Position numbers and translations under genes: made by a program. Shown here in pieces: positions 12,636-21,136 of a DNA stretch of 64,000 nt; the stretch's first letter is position 1; each line of letters opens with the position of its first letter. The notes below the pieces were generated by a model. It had not been told where the DNA came from. It did no database searches and worked only from the letters and a program-made list of their open reading frames with translations. The stretch is from Shinella zoogloeoides (GTDB taxonomy: Bacteria; Pseudomonadota; Alphaproteobacteria; Rhizobiales; Rhizobiaceae), in contig NZ_CP093528.1 in NCBI RefSeq assembly GCF_022682305.1, positions 2,989,501 to 3,053,500 of the forward strand. The letters are read 5' to 3'.

Positions 12636-13888
12636 CAATGCGCCACGGCCGCCGCCGCCGCCTCGTCGATGAGGCGGCCGGTGCGGAAGCGGTCGAGCGT
12701 CAGGCCGGCCGCCAGCTTGTGCGGCTCGCCCCGCGCGATGAGATGCGCGAAGAGATGCGCCGAACCCGGCGTCGCCTTGAAGCCGCCGGTGCCCCAGCCG
12801 CAGTTGACGAAGAGGTTCGGAACCGGCGTCACGCCCTGGATCGCCGAACGATCCGGCGTGTTGTCGGTGATGCCGCCCCACTGGCGCATCATCTTGACGC
12901 GGCGGAACATCGGGAAGAGCTCGCAGATGGCATCCAGCGTATGCGTGATGATCTGCAGGCCGCCCGTCTGGGAATAGGAATTGTACTGGTCCGTACCCGC
13001 GCCGATGACCAGCTCGCCCTTGTCCGACTGCGAGATATAGGCATGCACCGAGTTGGACATGACCACGCAGGGGAAGATTGGCTTCATCGGCTCGGAAACC
13101 AGCGCCTGCAGCGGCACGGAATGCAGCGGCAGCTTCACATCGGCCATGGACAGGATGACCGAATTGTGGCCGGAGGCCGAGACCGCGACCTTCTTGGCGC
13201 CGATGAAGCCCTTGGAGGTTTCCACGCCCGTCACCGCGCCATCGGGGCCGCGACGGATGCCCTTGACCTCGCAGTTCTGGATGATGTGCACGCCGCGGTC
13301 GGAGGCCGCGCGGGCATATCCCCAGGCGACGGCGTCGTGGCGGGCCGTGCCGCCGCGGCGCTGGAGGGCCGCGCCGTTGATCGGGTAGCGGGCGCTCGCC
13401 GAGATGTCGAGAACCGGCACGAAGTCCTTCGCCTGCTGCGGCGTCAGCCATTCGTTGTCGATGCCGTAAAGCCGGTTGGCATGCACGTGGCGCTGGAAGG
13501 ACTGCTTGTCGTGCACATTGTGCGACAGCATCATCACGCCGCGCGGCGAGTACATGACATTGTAGTTGAGGTCCTGGCTAAGACCTTCCCAGAGCTTCAG
13601 CGAGTGCTCGTAGATGTCCATGCTCTCGTCATAGAGATAGTTCGAGCGGATGATGGTCGTGTTGCGGCCGGTATTGCCGCCGCCGAGCCAGCCCTTCTCG
13701 ATCACGGCGACATTGGTGATGCCGTGCTCCTTGGCGAGATAGTAAGCAGCGCCGAGGCCATGGCCGCCGCCGCCGACGATGATCACGTCGTATTCCTTGC
13801 GCGGCTCGGGCGAGGTCCACTGTGCCTCCCATCCCTTGTGGCCGCGCATCGCCTCGCGGGCGACGGCGAAAACCGAATATTTGCGCAT
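12635..13888 (-). CDS. soxB: sarcosine oxidase subunit beta
   Basis: FAD/FMN-containing beta subunit, 417 residues, the usual length. The dinucleotide-binding motif [20 protein letters not shown] is at about residues 33-52, followed by [17 protein letters not shown]. His184 in GGTARHDAV matches the position of the covalent FMN-linking histidine of heterotetrameric enzymes. Start at 13888 is chosen because AGGA lies upstream and the protein begins with the typical [13 protein letters not shown]; the longer open frame to 14155 has no family sequence. It is the first gene of soxB-x-soxD-soxA-soxG. Substrate sarcosine probably comes from betaine demethylation. Confidence 0.97.
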   Translation of the reverse strand: MRKYSVFAVAREAMRGHKGWEAQWTSPEPRKEYDVIIVGGGGHGLGAAYYLAKEHGITNVAVIEKGWLGGGNTGRNTTIIRSNYLYDESMDIYEHSLKLWEGLSQDLNYNVMYSPRGVMMLSHNVHDKQSFQRHVHANRLYGIDNEWLTPQQAKDFVPVLDISASARYPINGAALQRRGGTARHDAVAWGYARAASDRGVHIIQNCEVKGIRRGPDGAVTGVETSKGFIGAKKVAVSASGHNSVILSMADVKLPLHSVPLQALVSEPMKPIFPCVVMSNSVHAYISQSDKGELVIGAGTDQYNSYSQTGGLQIITHTLDAICELFPMFRRVKMMRQWGGITDNTPDRSAIQGVTPVPNLFVNCGWGTGGFKATPGSAHLFAHLIARGEPHKLAAGLTLDRFRTGRLIDEAAAAAVAH

Positions 13889-14216
13889 AACCCAGGTCCT
13901 CGATGTCTCGCCGGCAGCGCCGGCTGTTTCCTGTTGCAATAGAAAGCAAATCCTGGCGCGGGACGCCGTATCCTTTGCGACGCATTCAGGCGCACCTTGT
14001 ACCACATGCGACATGACCGAATGGGGACCGCATGACGGTTTTCCCGGCCTTTCACGGAAAATCCCGCACATCGCGGCGCGGAAGACTGGACTTCCCTCAA
14101 GCGTTCTGGTATCCGACGCCTCAATCGTCAGCCTTCCGGGCTGCGCGAACGTCACTTATTTGCCTGACGAACTCAAAGAATCGCCGGGTAACAACGAACA
14201 AAGGAACGGGATTCTC
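13889..14216. other. divergent intergenic region between soxB and rpsU
   Basis: This 328-base stretch must hold promoters for soxB (leftward) and rpsU (rightward). I see no convincing -35/-10 pair. An imperfect inverted repeat, GGTTTTCC (from about 14037) with GGAAAATC, flanks about 11 bases and could be an operator, but it is weak. No open frame here has family-like sequence. Confidence 0.4.
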
Positions 14217-14444
14217 GTGCAGGTACTTGTCCGCGACAACAACGTTGATCAGGCTCTCCGCGCTCTCAAGAAGAAGATGCAGCGCGAAGGTATTTTCCGT
14301 GAAATGAAGATGCGCGACTATTACGAAAAGCCGTCGCAGAAGCGTGCGCGTGAAAAGGCTGAAGCCGTCCGTCGCGTTCGCAAGCTGGCTCGTAAGCGCG
14401 CCCAGCGCGAAGGCCTCATCGGCGGCCGTCCTGGCGCCCGCTAA
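14217..14444 (+). CDS. rpsU: 30S ribosomal protein bS21
   Basis: Small basic protein of the 30S subunit that helps mRNA engagement. The 75-residue product [20 protein letters not shown].. matches rhizobial bS21 from end to end, rich in Arg/Lys with a GGRPGAR tail. The start is the GTG at 14217: AAGGAACGGG lies at the right distance upstream and homologs start at this Met; the in-frame extension to 13779 is not conserved. It is a single-gene unit closed by a strong terminator at 14481-14513. Confidence 0.95.
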   Translation: MQVLVRDNNVDQALRALKKKMQREGIFREMKMRDYYEKPSQKRAREKAEAVRRVRKLARKRAQREGLIGGRPGAR

Positions 14445-14480
14445 TCGGCCGTCATTTCGACGTTTTCGGATGCAAGACCG

Positions 14481-14513
14481 GGCGGGGGCGATGAATTCGC
14501 CGCCGCCTTTTTT
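14481..14513 (+). terminator. rpsU terminator
   Basis: Eleven-base-pair stem with one mismatch (14481-14491 with 14497-14507), loop TGAAT, then six T. Classic rho-independent form directly after rpsU. Confidence 0.88.
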
Positions 14514-14668
14514 GATGTGACCGGACGATTTTTCACCCTTGTGAAAGGTTTCCGTGCAATTCCGGGTTCGACCGCTACGCACCTTTGCCGGAATTGCTGT
14601 GAAAGGCCGTAGCGTTTTCTTCGCGCATGAGGCGGGAAGAAGCCCATTTTGAGGATTCGCACTTGGAC

Positions 14669-15562
14669 ATGGCTGCATCTACCGGGTTCCCGACCGATCG
14701 TCTTTCTTCCTCGTCCGCCCGCATGCGCCGCCCGTTCATGGCCGCCGTCGCCGCCACGTCGCTCGCCGTCCTGCTCGCAGGCTGCGCGTCGACCGGCACC
14801 TCGACGGACGTGCTGAAGGTCGAGCGCGCGCAGGGCTCGCAGGAGAACATCGCCTCGCTCTCCGCCGTGATCGCCGCCAATCCGCAGGATCCGGAAGGCT
14901 ACAATGTGCGCGGCTCGGCCTATGGCCGCGCGGGCGAGTATCGCCGCGCGCTCGATGACTTCAACCGCGCCATCGAGTTGAACCCGCGCTTCTACCAGGC
15001 CTATGCCAACCGTGCGCTCATCCAGCGCAGCCTCGGCGACCAGGCGAAGGCGGCGGCCGACTACAACACGGCCCTCCAGCTCAACTCGAACTATGACGTC
15101 GCCTATATCGGCCGCGGCAATCTCTATCGCCAGGCCGGCCGTCTCGACGAGGCGTTCAGCGACTTCAACCGCGCCATCCAGCTCGATACGACCGATCCGC
15201 GCGCCTATCACAATCGCGGCCTGATCTATCAGGCGCGCCGCCAACACGACAAGGCGATCGAGGACTTCTCGAAGGCCATCTCGCTGTCGCCGAACTCGGC
15301 CGAACCCTATAACGGCCGCGGCATCTCCTATGCCGCGAAGGGCGACGACGACAACGCCTTCCAGGACTTCAACACCGCGATCAACCTCAACGGAAAGCTG
15401 GCCGAATCCTGGGCCAACCAGGCGCTGATCTACGAGCGTCGCGGCGAGATGGCGAAGGCCTCGCGTTCCTATTCGCAGGCGCTCCGCCTCGATCCGAACT
15501 ACGCCCCGGCCAAGTCCGGCCTCGCCCGCACCCGTGGCGCGGCTGCGGCCAAGCCGGCCTGA
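14669..15562 (+). CDS. TPR-repeat lipoprotein (NlpI-like)
   Basis: About 297 residues, with an N-terminal basic stretch then RPFMAAVAATSLAVLLAGC, an export signal with lipobox LAGC (Cys39 from this start), so an outer- or inner-membrane lipoprotein. The rest is a solenoid of about six tetratricopeptide repeats with recurrent motifs YNVRGSAYGRAGEYRRALDD, AYHNRGLIYQARRQHDKAIED and so on, ending in a short GAAAAKPA tail. TPR lipoproteins scaffold envelope complexes; which one is unknown here. Start choice is uncertain: ATG 14669, TTG 14663 and ATG 14627 are in frame; GAGG at 14651 favours 14663/14669. It is alone, followed by a bidirectional terminator. Confidence 0.9.
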   Translation: MAASTGFPTDRLSSSSARMRRPFMAAVAATSLAVLLAGCASTGTSTDVLKVERAQGSQENIASLSAVIAANPQDPEGYNVRGSAYGRAGEYRRALDDFNRAIELNPRFYQAYANRALIQRSLGDQAKAAADYNTALQLNSNYDVAYIGRGNLYRQAGRLDEAFSDFNRAIQLDTTDPRAYHNRGLIYQARRQHDKAIEDFSKAISLSPNSAEPYNGRGISYAAKGDDDNAFQDFNTAINLNGKLAESWANQALIYERRGEMAKASRSYSQALRLDPNYAPAKSGLARTRGAAAAKPA

Positions 15563-15591
15563 CCGACGCCAGGACCTGCCAAAGAACATGA

Positions 15592-15621
15592 AAAAGCCCG
15601 CGAACCGGTTCGCGGGCTTTT
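15592..15621. terminator. bidirectional terminator
   Basis: Perfect 15-bp inverted repeat with A-tract before and T-tract after on both strands, lying between the convergent TPR lipoprotein and cytochrome oxidase subunit IV genes. Confidence 0.9.
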
Positions 15622-15676
15622 CTCTTTGATGGCTTTCGCATCAGGCAGCCCGACGCCGTGCATCGGGCTTGCTTGA

Positions 15677-15901
15677 TCAACGCAGGACGACGACGCCGAG
15701 GACGTTGATGAGGATCAGCAGCAGAAGGCTGGAGAAGAAACCGGCGCTGGTGAAGAAGCCGGCGGCCATCGCGACCAACAGGGCGACGCAGAACAGCGTG
15801 CCGTACTTGGCGGCGGCGATGAAGAAATTGTAGGTCTTCTCGTGCTCGGGATAGTCCATCGGCGCGCCGAGTTCGACCGGTCCGTTATGATGTTCAGCCA
15901 T
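15677..15901 (-). CDS. aa3-type cytochrome c oxidase subunit IV
   Basis: A 74-residue protein matching the small bacterial aa3 oxidase subunit IV family: hydrophilic MAEHHNGPVELGAPMDYPEHEKTYNFFI head, then two closely spaced hydrophobic spans (GTLFCVALLVAMAAGFF and SLLLLILINVLGVVVL). It sits at the periphery of the inner-membrane oxidase; the catalytic subunits are not in this window. ATG 15901 has AGAAGG 5 bases upstream and is preferred over the GTG at 15907. Confidence 0.9.
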   Translation of the reverse strand: MAEHHNGPVELGAPMDYPEHEKTYNFFIAAAKYGTLFCVALLVAMAAGFFTSAGFFSSLLLLILINVLGVVVLR

Positions 15902-16097
15902 AGTCACCTTCTCCTAAGCAGCCGCACCCGCCAGTCAATCCCCCGGACGGGCACCTGAAACACGGGCCGATCCAAAACGGACCGGCGATTCCCTCAAGCG
16001 CGAAAACGCGCGTCTTTCTGGCCATACACAATGGATCGGCAAAGCGCAACGGCAAGGCGCGGCGCGCGCTTCGCCCCATACGCTTTCTCTAACGCGA

Positions 16098-16125
16098 AAG
16101 GCCGGTTTCCCCCGAAACCGGCCTT
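16098..16125 (-). terminator. terminator of the acyltransferase gene
   Basis: Twelve-base-pair perfect stem (AAGGCCGGTTTC with GAAACCGGCCTT), four-base loop, just beyond the stop at 16150 on the minus strand, followed there by TTTCGCGTT. Confidence 0.7.
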
Positions 16126-16149
16126 CCCTGCGACAACGGAACGCAAGAC

Positions 16150-16971
16150 CTATCGGGCGTGGACATTGCCTGAGAGCTGGATGCGCCGGTGGGATTCCGC
16201 AAGACGCGCGGTGGGACGCACGGTCAACGGGCTGAACGGCATATCCTCGCCACGGGCGAACAGCATGCGCCGCTCGAAAGGCTCGGACTGGAAGAAGGGG
16301 AAACGCGCATAGAGCGAGGAGCGCACGTCCTTGCAGCGCGTCGCCATCAGCATCAGGTCGATGATGAACTTGCCCTGGTTGCTCTTGGGCGAGGCGACGA
16401 AGTCGCCATCGAAAACCCGGCGGTAGAAGGCCGCATGCGCCGGCTTGACCATCTGCAGCACGCGGTCGGCGTCGAAATAGTCCGCCGCCATCGTCGCAAG
16501 GCGCAGCGTCAGATAGGGGATCGCCGGCATCTCGCTCCAGATTTCCGGGTCGGCCGCAAGACGGACCGGATCGATCAGCGACATGCCCGCATCGAGGAAC
16601 GCCTTGATCTCGTCGGGGAACACCTTGCCCGAGGAGGTGACACGATGATCCGGCGTCACATGATGCAGGCGCACGGTCGAGATCAGCCGCTCTTCGTGAT
16701 AGACGCCGAAGACATAGGCTTGGCTGTCGAAGTCCGCCTCGTCGATGAGAAGGTGGGAGTCTTCCGCAAGATGCATCACGCTACCGGCCTTGTAGGCCTT
16801 GTAGCGGATCCGCGCGACATCCTCCATGTCCTCGCTCGTCTCGACCCGGCGGTATTCCACCTTGTCGAGCAGCCCGAGAAGCTTCTCGGAAAAGCGGCCG
16901 CTCGCTAGTTCCACGCTGATGTCCCCCGTATCCAGATCGAAAACCGGCTGTATCCCCACAGCCGGCATCAT
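16150..16971 (-). CDS. FeeM-like N-acyl amino acid synthase domain protein (GNAT fold)
   Basis: 273-residue cytoplasmic protein. Residues about 40-200 resemble the N-acyl amino acid synthase/acyl-homoserine lactone synthase branch of the GNAT fold: EYRRVETSEDMEDVARIRYKAY, then ISTVRLHHVTPDHRVTSSGKVFPDEI, SLIDPVRLAADPE, and PAIPYLTLRLATMAA. FeeM enzymes join fatty acyl chains from acyl carrier protein to amino acids; the actual acceptor here is unknown. The gene stands alone with its own terminator and has a full CtrA-type box at 17017-17032 upstream. Calling it an AHL synthase would go beyond the evidence: no luxR gene is adjacent. Confidence 0.8.
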   Translation of the reverse strand: MMPAVGIQPVFDLDTGDISVELASGRFSEKLLGLLDKVEYRRVETSEDMEDVARIRYKAYKAGSVMHLAEDSHLLIDEADFDSQAYVFGVYHEERLISTVRLHHVTPDHRVTSSGKVFPDEIKAFLDAGMSLIDPVRLAADPEIWSEMPAIPYLTLRLATMAADYFDADRVLQMVKPAHAAFYRRVFDGDFVASPKSNQGKFIIDLMLMATRCKDVRSSLYARFPFFQSEPFERRMLFARGEDMPFSPLTVRPTARLAESHRRIQLSGNVHAR

Positions 16972-17016
16972 GATCGCCGATATAGGACAATTTGTGTAAA
17001 ATACAATTCATTAACC

Positions 17017-17032
17017 TTAACGGATGGTTAAC
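17017..17032. promoter_or_regulatory. CtrA-type box upstream of the acyltransferase
   Basis: TTAA, seven bases, TTAAC: an exact match to the CtrA consensus TTAA-N7-TTAAC. It begins 46 bases upstream of the acyltransferase ATG (minus strand, 16971). A further TTAAC half-site overlaps at 17011-17015. CtrA is the alphaproteobacterial cell-cycle response regulator; binding is inferred. Confidence 0.6.
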
Positions 17033-17097
17033 GCTAAATTTGAATAAGCTTATACATCCTGTCGAATCAAAGACCTATGAAAATGAAGGGGTGTGGA

Positions 17098-19407
17098 TCA
17101 GGCGACGCGGCGACCGCGGCGGCGCGGCTCGTCCGGCTTGTGGCCGAAGCCTTCGTAACGGTCGCGCAGCGCCTCGGGCGACATGGGCGCGGCGAAGACA
17201 TAGCCCTGCACGAGATCGGCGCACTGGTATTTGTTGATGAGCGCGAGCTGCTCCTCCGTCTCGACGCCTTCCACGACGATACGCAGTCCCAGCTCGCGGG
17301 AAAGGTTCACCGTGCCGCGCAGCAGCTTGAGGCGGCGTGGGTCCTCGCCGATATTGCGGACGAAGGACCGGTCGATCTTGATGACGTCGAGCGGAAGCTG
17401 ATCGAGATAGCTGAGGCTGGAATAGCCCGTGCCGAAATCGTCGATGGCGACGGTGATGCCGCGGGCGCGAAGCTCCTGCAGGATCGCCTGCACCTTGACG
17501 GGCTCCTCCATGAGGCAGCTTTCGGTAACCTCGAGATGCAGCCGGTGCGGCTCAAGACCCGCCGCGTCCAGCGCCGCGGACACGACCTCGATGATGCCGG
17601 TGCCGCGCAGGTCCTGGACGGACAGGTTGACCGAGACGCCCATATGCGCGGGCCAGTCGGCGCAGTCGGCGCAGGCCCGGTTGATCATGAACCGCGTGAT
17701 CTCGGAGACGATGCCCATCTCCTCGGCGATCTGGATGAAGACCGTCGGGGCGACCGGGCCGCGCTCGGGATGCGTCCAGCGCGACAGCGCCTCGCAGCAT
17801 TCGATGCGCGAGCCGTCCGGCACGAACATCGGCTGATAGGCGACGGAGAGCGCGTTGTTCGCAAGCGCCTCGCGCAGGTCGTCCTTGAGTTTCTGGCGGT
17901 CCATGTACCGCGCGTCCATCTCCTGCTCGAAGAGGGTGAAGCTGCCCTTGGCGCGCGACTTGGTCTCGAACAGCGCCAGATCGGCGCGGATCTGCATTTC
18001 CTCCAGCCGGAAGTCGTCACTCGCCACCGTCACGCTGCCCGCGCTGAACGACACGAAGAGCGTCATGCCGTCGAATTCGTAATTGCCGCGCAATTGCTCG
18101 TGGAAGCGCCGCATACGCGCCTCCAGGTCCCGACGGTTGGTCTCGTTGGGGAAGAACAGGATGAATTCGTCACCCATCAGGTGTCCGGCAATCGCCCGGT
18201 CGCCGGCAAGGCGGCGTAGCCGCTCGGCGATGGCGCAGAGCAGCCGGTCGCCGGTGACATGGCCCTTCATGTCGTTGACATGCTTGAAGTCGTCGACGTC
18301 GAGCACCATGAAGCCGACCGTGCCGGGCTTCTTGCGCTCAGCCAGCGCGTCCTGCACCAGCTCGGCGAAGTAGGTGCGGTTCGGCAACCCCGTAAGGCTG
18401 TCGTAGCGGACCATGTGCAGGATCTTCTTTTCCGCCCGCACGCGCGCCGTCACGTCTTCGAATATCAGCACCGCCCCGCCGTTTTCGCGCGGCGCGGCGG
18501 TGAATTCGAGATAAAGCCCGGCCGTCACCTGCACGAGCGCACGCGAGCGCTCCCCCTTCAGCAGCTCGTCGAGCTGGCGCAGGATCGTCCGGCTCTGCCC
18601 GGCATTGAAGAAGGAATTGCGCACGCCGAAGCGCAGCACCACGTCGAGATGACAATCCTTCAGCCGCTCCTGGTTGCCGAGATGCAGAAGCTCGCAGGCC
18701 CGCCGGTTGGCAACGAGGATACGGTGTTCCGAATCCAGCATGAACAGGCCGTGCGGCATGTTGTTGAGCGCCGTGTCGAAGCGGTCGGCGATGGTTGCGA
18801 GTTCGCGCGCGGCCAGAACGTTCTCATAGAGGAAGGTGCGCACGCCGTTCGCCATCGAGCGCGTCGTCATCGCGAAGGGCAGGACGAGGGAGGCGAGCAC
18901 CGCATGGTAGAAGTCCCCAAGCCCGAGAAAACCGACCACGATGGGGAAGCAGGCGGAGAATACCATGTAGTTGACGGCGCGCGGCGAGCCGTAGTTGCGC
19001 CCGACCACCGAGACCATGGTGGCGAGCGTCACCGATATGGTGGCGATTTCCGCAAAGGAGTCGCGGCTGACCAGCAGGCTGTAACCGCAGGCCGTGCCGA
19101 GCGCCAGCGTCGTGCCGACGGCGCCGAGATTGTACCAGTTCTCCCAATAGCGGATGCCGTCCATGTCGAGAACGGTCTTGTCCGCCCGGTCGAAGCGGCG
19201 CATGCCCTGGGCGCGCAGCGCCCAGATAAGCACGACAAGCGCGCTCCAGACGAGGAAGAAGGGGTCGTCGGTCTTCGCGTAAACGAAGGAGAACGTGATG
19301 ACGTGCGAAATCACGCCCACGAAAAGGGTCTGGCGATTACCGTACAGCGAGCTGACGAATGACAAGTATACATCAGCCGGCAGTGTGTTTTGACCCTTAT
19401 CCTTCAT
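17098..19407 (-). CDS. membrane GGDEF/EAL cyclic-di-GMP protein
   Basis: 769-residue inner-membrane signalling protein. Order: about five to six membrane spans (residues 25-185), a PAS-like segment (about 205-325, MPHGLFMLDSEHRILVANRRACELL), a GGDEF domain (about 330-495) and an EAL domain (about 508-755). The EAL domain keeps EAL at 539-541, NLSVQDL, and DDFGTGYSS at 656-664, so phosphodiesterase activity is likely. The GGDEF signature is MGDEF at 411-415, with Gly1 replaced by Met, and no RxxD inhibitory site precedes it; this domain may be weak or act as a GTP-sensing regulator. Single-gene unit. Confidence 0.93.
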   Translation of the reverse strand: MKDKGQNTLPADVYLSFVSSLYGNRQTLFVGVISHVITFSFVYAKTDDPFFLVWSALVVLIWALRAQGMRRFDRADKTVLDMDGIRYWENWYNLGAVGTTLALGTACGYSLLVSRDSFAEIATISVTLATMVSVVGRNYGSPRAVNYMVFSACFPIVVGFLGLGDFYHAVLASLVLPFAMTTRSMANGVRTFLYENVLAARELATIADRFDTALNNMPHGLFMLDSEHRILVANRRACELLHLGNQERLKDCHLDVVLRFGVRNSFFNAGQSRTILRQLDELLKGERSRALVQVTAGLYLEFTAAPRENGGAVLIFEDVTARVRAEKKILHMVRYDSLTGLPNRTYFAELVQDALAERKKPGTVGFMVLDVDDFKHVNDMKGHVTGDRLLCAIAERLRRLAGDRAIAGHLMGDEFILFFPNETNRRDLEARMRRFHEQLRGNYEFDGMTLFVSFSAGSVTVASDDFRLEEMQIRADLALFETKSRAKGSFTLFEQEMDARYMDRQKLKDDLREALANNALSVAYQPMFVPDGSRIECCEALSRWTHPERGPVAPTVFIQIAEEMGIVSEITRFMINRACADCADWPAHMGVSVNLSVQDLRGTGIIEVVSAALDAAGLEPHRLHLEVTESCLMEEPVKVQAILQELRARGITVAIDDFGTGYSSLSYLDQLPLDVIKIDRSFVRNIGEDPRRLKLLRGTVNLSRELGLRIVVEGVETEEQLALINKYQCADLVQGYVFAAPMSPEALRDRYEGFGHKPDEPRRRGRRVA

Positions 19408-19863
19408 GGACTCGGCACTCCCTATGACGTTCGAGGGTTACCGACCAAAATTTAATGAATGATTTCGGGAAATTACCGAATAACGAGGGTTCCGTCGAGC
19501 ATACTTGTACGCCTGCACAACCAAAGGAAGCCATACTCAACCGAATATTGCACAAAAAGCTATTTCAGTAAAGACTACACAACCCTTCATAGGCCCACCG
19601 CGCAACTTCCTGACTCGTTCGCGACAGAGTATTGCGCCACTCAAGCCGATGGAAAACTTGCCCCGCACCGGCCGTTTCCAGCCCATTGGTTAACAGCATA
19701 CATCCTGCCATCCCCTCAAAATTGACAGGCGTCAGGCAACCCACTCTCCTCCCCCGCCGCCGGAAGCGCCGGGAGCGTCGTCATTTCGCCAGAAAGGGGG
19801 AATTGACTGGAGAGAGATTTGATAGCAAATCCTCTTTTGGTATTTCTTTTTCCGGAGCCGATC
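19408..19863. other. AT-richer intergenic region
   Basis: 456 bases between divergent genes (GGDEF/EAL leftward, amidotransferase rightward). About 19440-19720 is visibly more AT-rich than its surroundings. Open frames here (for example 19459-19725) show no family sequence or good ribosome site, so I do not call a gene. It contains a single TTAAC at 19689-19693. No terminator or recognised RNA. Confidence 0.4.
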
Positions 19864-20643
19864 ATGTCGAAACCCGTCGTCGCCATTCCCGCCGATATCC
19901 GGGAAATCGAAGGCAACGTCTGGCAGGCCACGCCGAACCAGTATGTACGCGCCGCCGTCAAGGGCGCGGACGTCACGGTCTTCCTGGTGCCGGCGCTGGA
20001 TGCGGACAACGATTTCGACGGCATCCTCGACCGCGTCGACGGGCTTCTTGTCAGCGGCTCGCGCACCAATGTCCACCCCTCGCTCTACGGCAGGGAGGCG
20101 ACGGACGCCGAAGGCCCCTACGACCGGGCGCGCGACGCGACCAGCCTGCCGCTCATCGCGCGGGCGCTGGAGCGCGGCATTCCGCTTCTCGCCATCTGCC
20201 GCGGCATTCAGGAGCTCAACGTCGTCCTCGGCGGCACGCTGGCCAACGAGATCCAGGACCAGCCCGGCATGTGGGACCACCGCAAGCCCGACACGCCGGT
20301 GCTCGACGTCGCCTACGGCATCCGCCAGAAGGTGCTGGTCAAGGAAGGAAGCTGCCTCGCCTCGGTGATCGGCGCCGGTGAGGTGCAGGTGAACTCGCTG
20401 CATCGCCAGGCCATCTCCGACAAGGCCCCGCGCCTTGCCGTGGAAGCGGTCGCGGAGGACGGCACCATCGAGGCCGTCTCCGTCATCGGCGCCAAGGCCT
20501 TCGCGGTCGGCGTCCAGTGGCATCCGGAATATTGGGTCGGCTCGGATCAGCCCTCGAACAGGCTCTTCGCCGCCTTCGGCGAGGCCGTGCGCGAATACGC
20601 GGCCGCCAGGCAGGCCGTCGCGCATCGCACGGCGGCCGAATAG
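19864..20643 (+). CDS. class I glutamine amidotransferase (PuuD-like gamma-glutamyl hydrolase)
   Basis: 259-residue cytoplasmic hydrolase of the gamma-glutamyl-gamma-aminobutyrate hydrolase family, which frees GABA or related amines from gamma-glutamyl conjugates. The nucleophile is in LLAICRGIQELNV, the catalytic His/Glu in VGVQWHPEYW, and the family loop SGSRTNVHPSLYG is present. Start at 19864 has GGAG 6 bases upstream; an in-frame ATG at 19819 lacks conserved sequence. No other putrescine-pathway gene is adjacent, so the substrate is inferred from the family only. Confidence 0.88.
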   Translation: MSKPVVAIPADIREIEGNVWQATPNQYVRAAVKGADVTVFLVPALDADNDFDGILDRVDGLLVSGSRTNVHPSLYGREATDAEGPYDRARDATSLPLIARALERGIPLLAICRGIQELNVVLGGTLANEIQDQPGMWDHRKPDTPVLDVAYGIRQKVLVKEGSCLASVIGAGEVQVNSLHRQAISDKAPRLAVEAVAEDGTIEAVSVIGAKAFAVGVQWHPEYWVGSDQPSNRLFAAFGEAVREYAAARQAVAHRTAAE

Positions 20644-20647
20644 GCCG

Positions 20648-21055
20648 TCAGTCGGTGGAAACCATCGTGATCATGGCCTCGGCCGGCTCCACCGCCTCGT
20701 AGTCGAAACCATCGCCGTCGACGACCGTCAGGATCGCCTCGCCCTGCGCGTCCGCAACGACGGCCGTGCCGTCGCCGTTATTGGTCCAGGTCCGCGCCTT
20801 CGAAAGCCCCGGCCAGACGGCTTCGCAATCCGTGCCCGCCGTGAAGCGCGCGCTGCGGCTCGATATCGGGTTGCCCCGCTCGGCAAGGCAGGCGGTGCTC
20901 GCCGCGCCGTTGGAAATCGTATAGCTGCGGCCGACCGTCTGCGACGGGATGGACCCCGAGACGATGGGATCGACACCCGGCCGCTCCTGCCCCCAGTAGC
21001 TCCAGAGGCCGAAGGACACGGCACCGATCATGACGGCGAATGTCAGTGTCTTCAT
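20648..21055 (-). CDS. small exported or anchored protein, AprI/Inh-like
   Basis: 135 residues, starting with a hydrophobic signal/anchor (MKTLTFAVMIGAVSFGLW), then a short linker and a beta-rich domain containing two cysteines (TACLAERG and AGTDCEAVW) and TWTNNGDGTAVVADAQGEAILTV. The spacing of Cys, Trp and the GDGT..ADAQGE element is like alkaline protease inhibitor (AprI/Inh) domains of rhizobia; similarity is moderate. ATG 21055 has AAGGAG upstream; ATG 21070 overlaps that site and is less likely. It converges with the amidotransferase gene, with 4 bases between stops. Confidence 0.75.
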   Translation of the reverse strand: MKTLTFAVMIGAVSFGLWSYWGQERPGVDPIVSGSIPSQTVGRSYTISNGAASTACLAERGNPISSRSARFTAGTDCEAVWPGLSKARTWTNNGDGTAVVADAQGEAILTVVDGDGFDYEAVEPAEAMITMVSTD

Positions 21056-21136
21056 GGCGCTCTCCTTCATCGCGACTCGATGGGGAAATCATGCGCCCGC
21101 AAGCTTGCGGAATGGTTAACGAAGGCTTTCCGGCCC

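Noticed and set aside
13779..14444. 221-residue protein extending rpsU upstream
   Set aside because: Only the last 75 residues match bS21; the rest overlaps soxB antisense and has no ribosome site. A GTG at 14217 explains the gene.
16150..16971. AHL autoinducer synthase (LuxI type)
   Set aside because: Fits the FeeM/N-acyl amino acid synthase branch better, and there is no luxR gene nearby.
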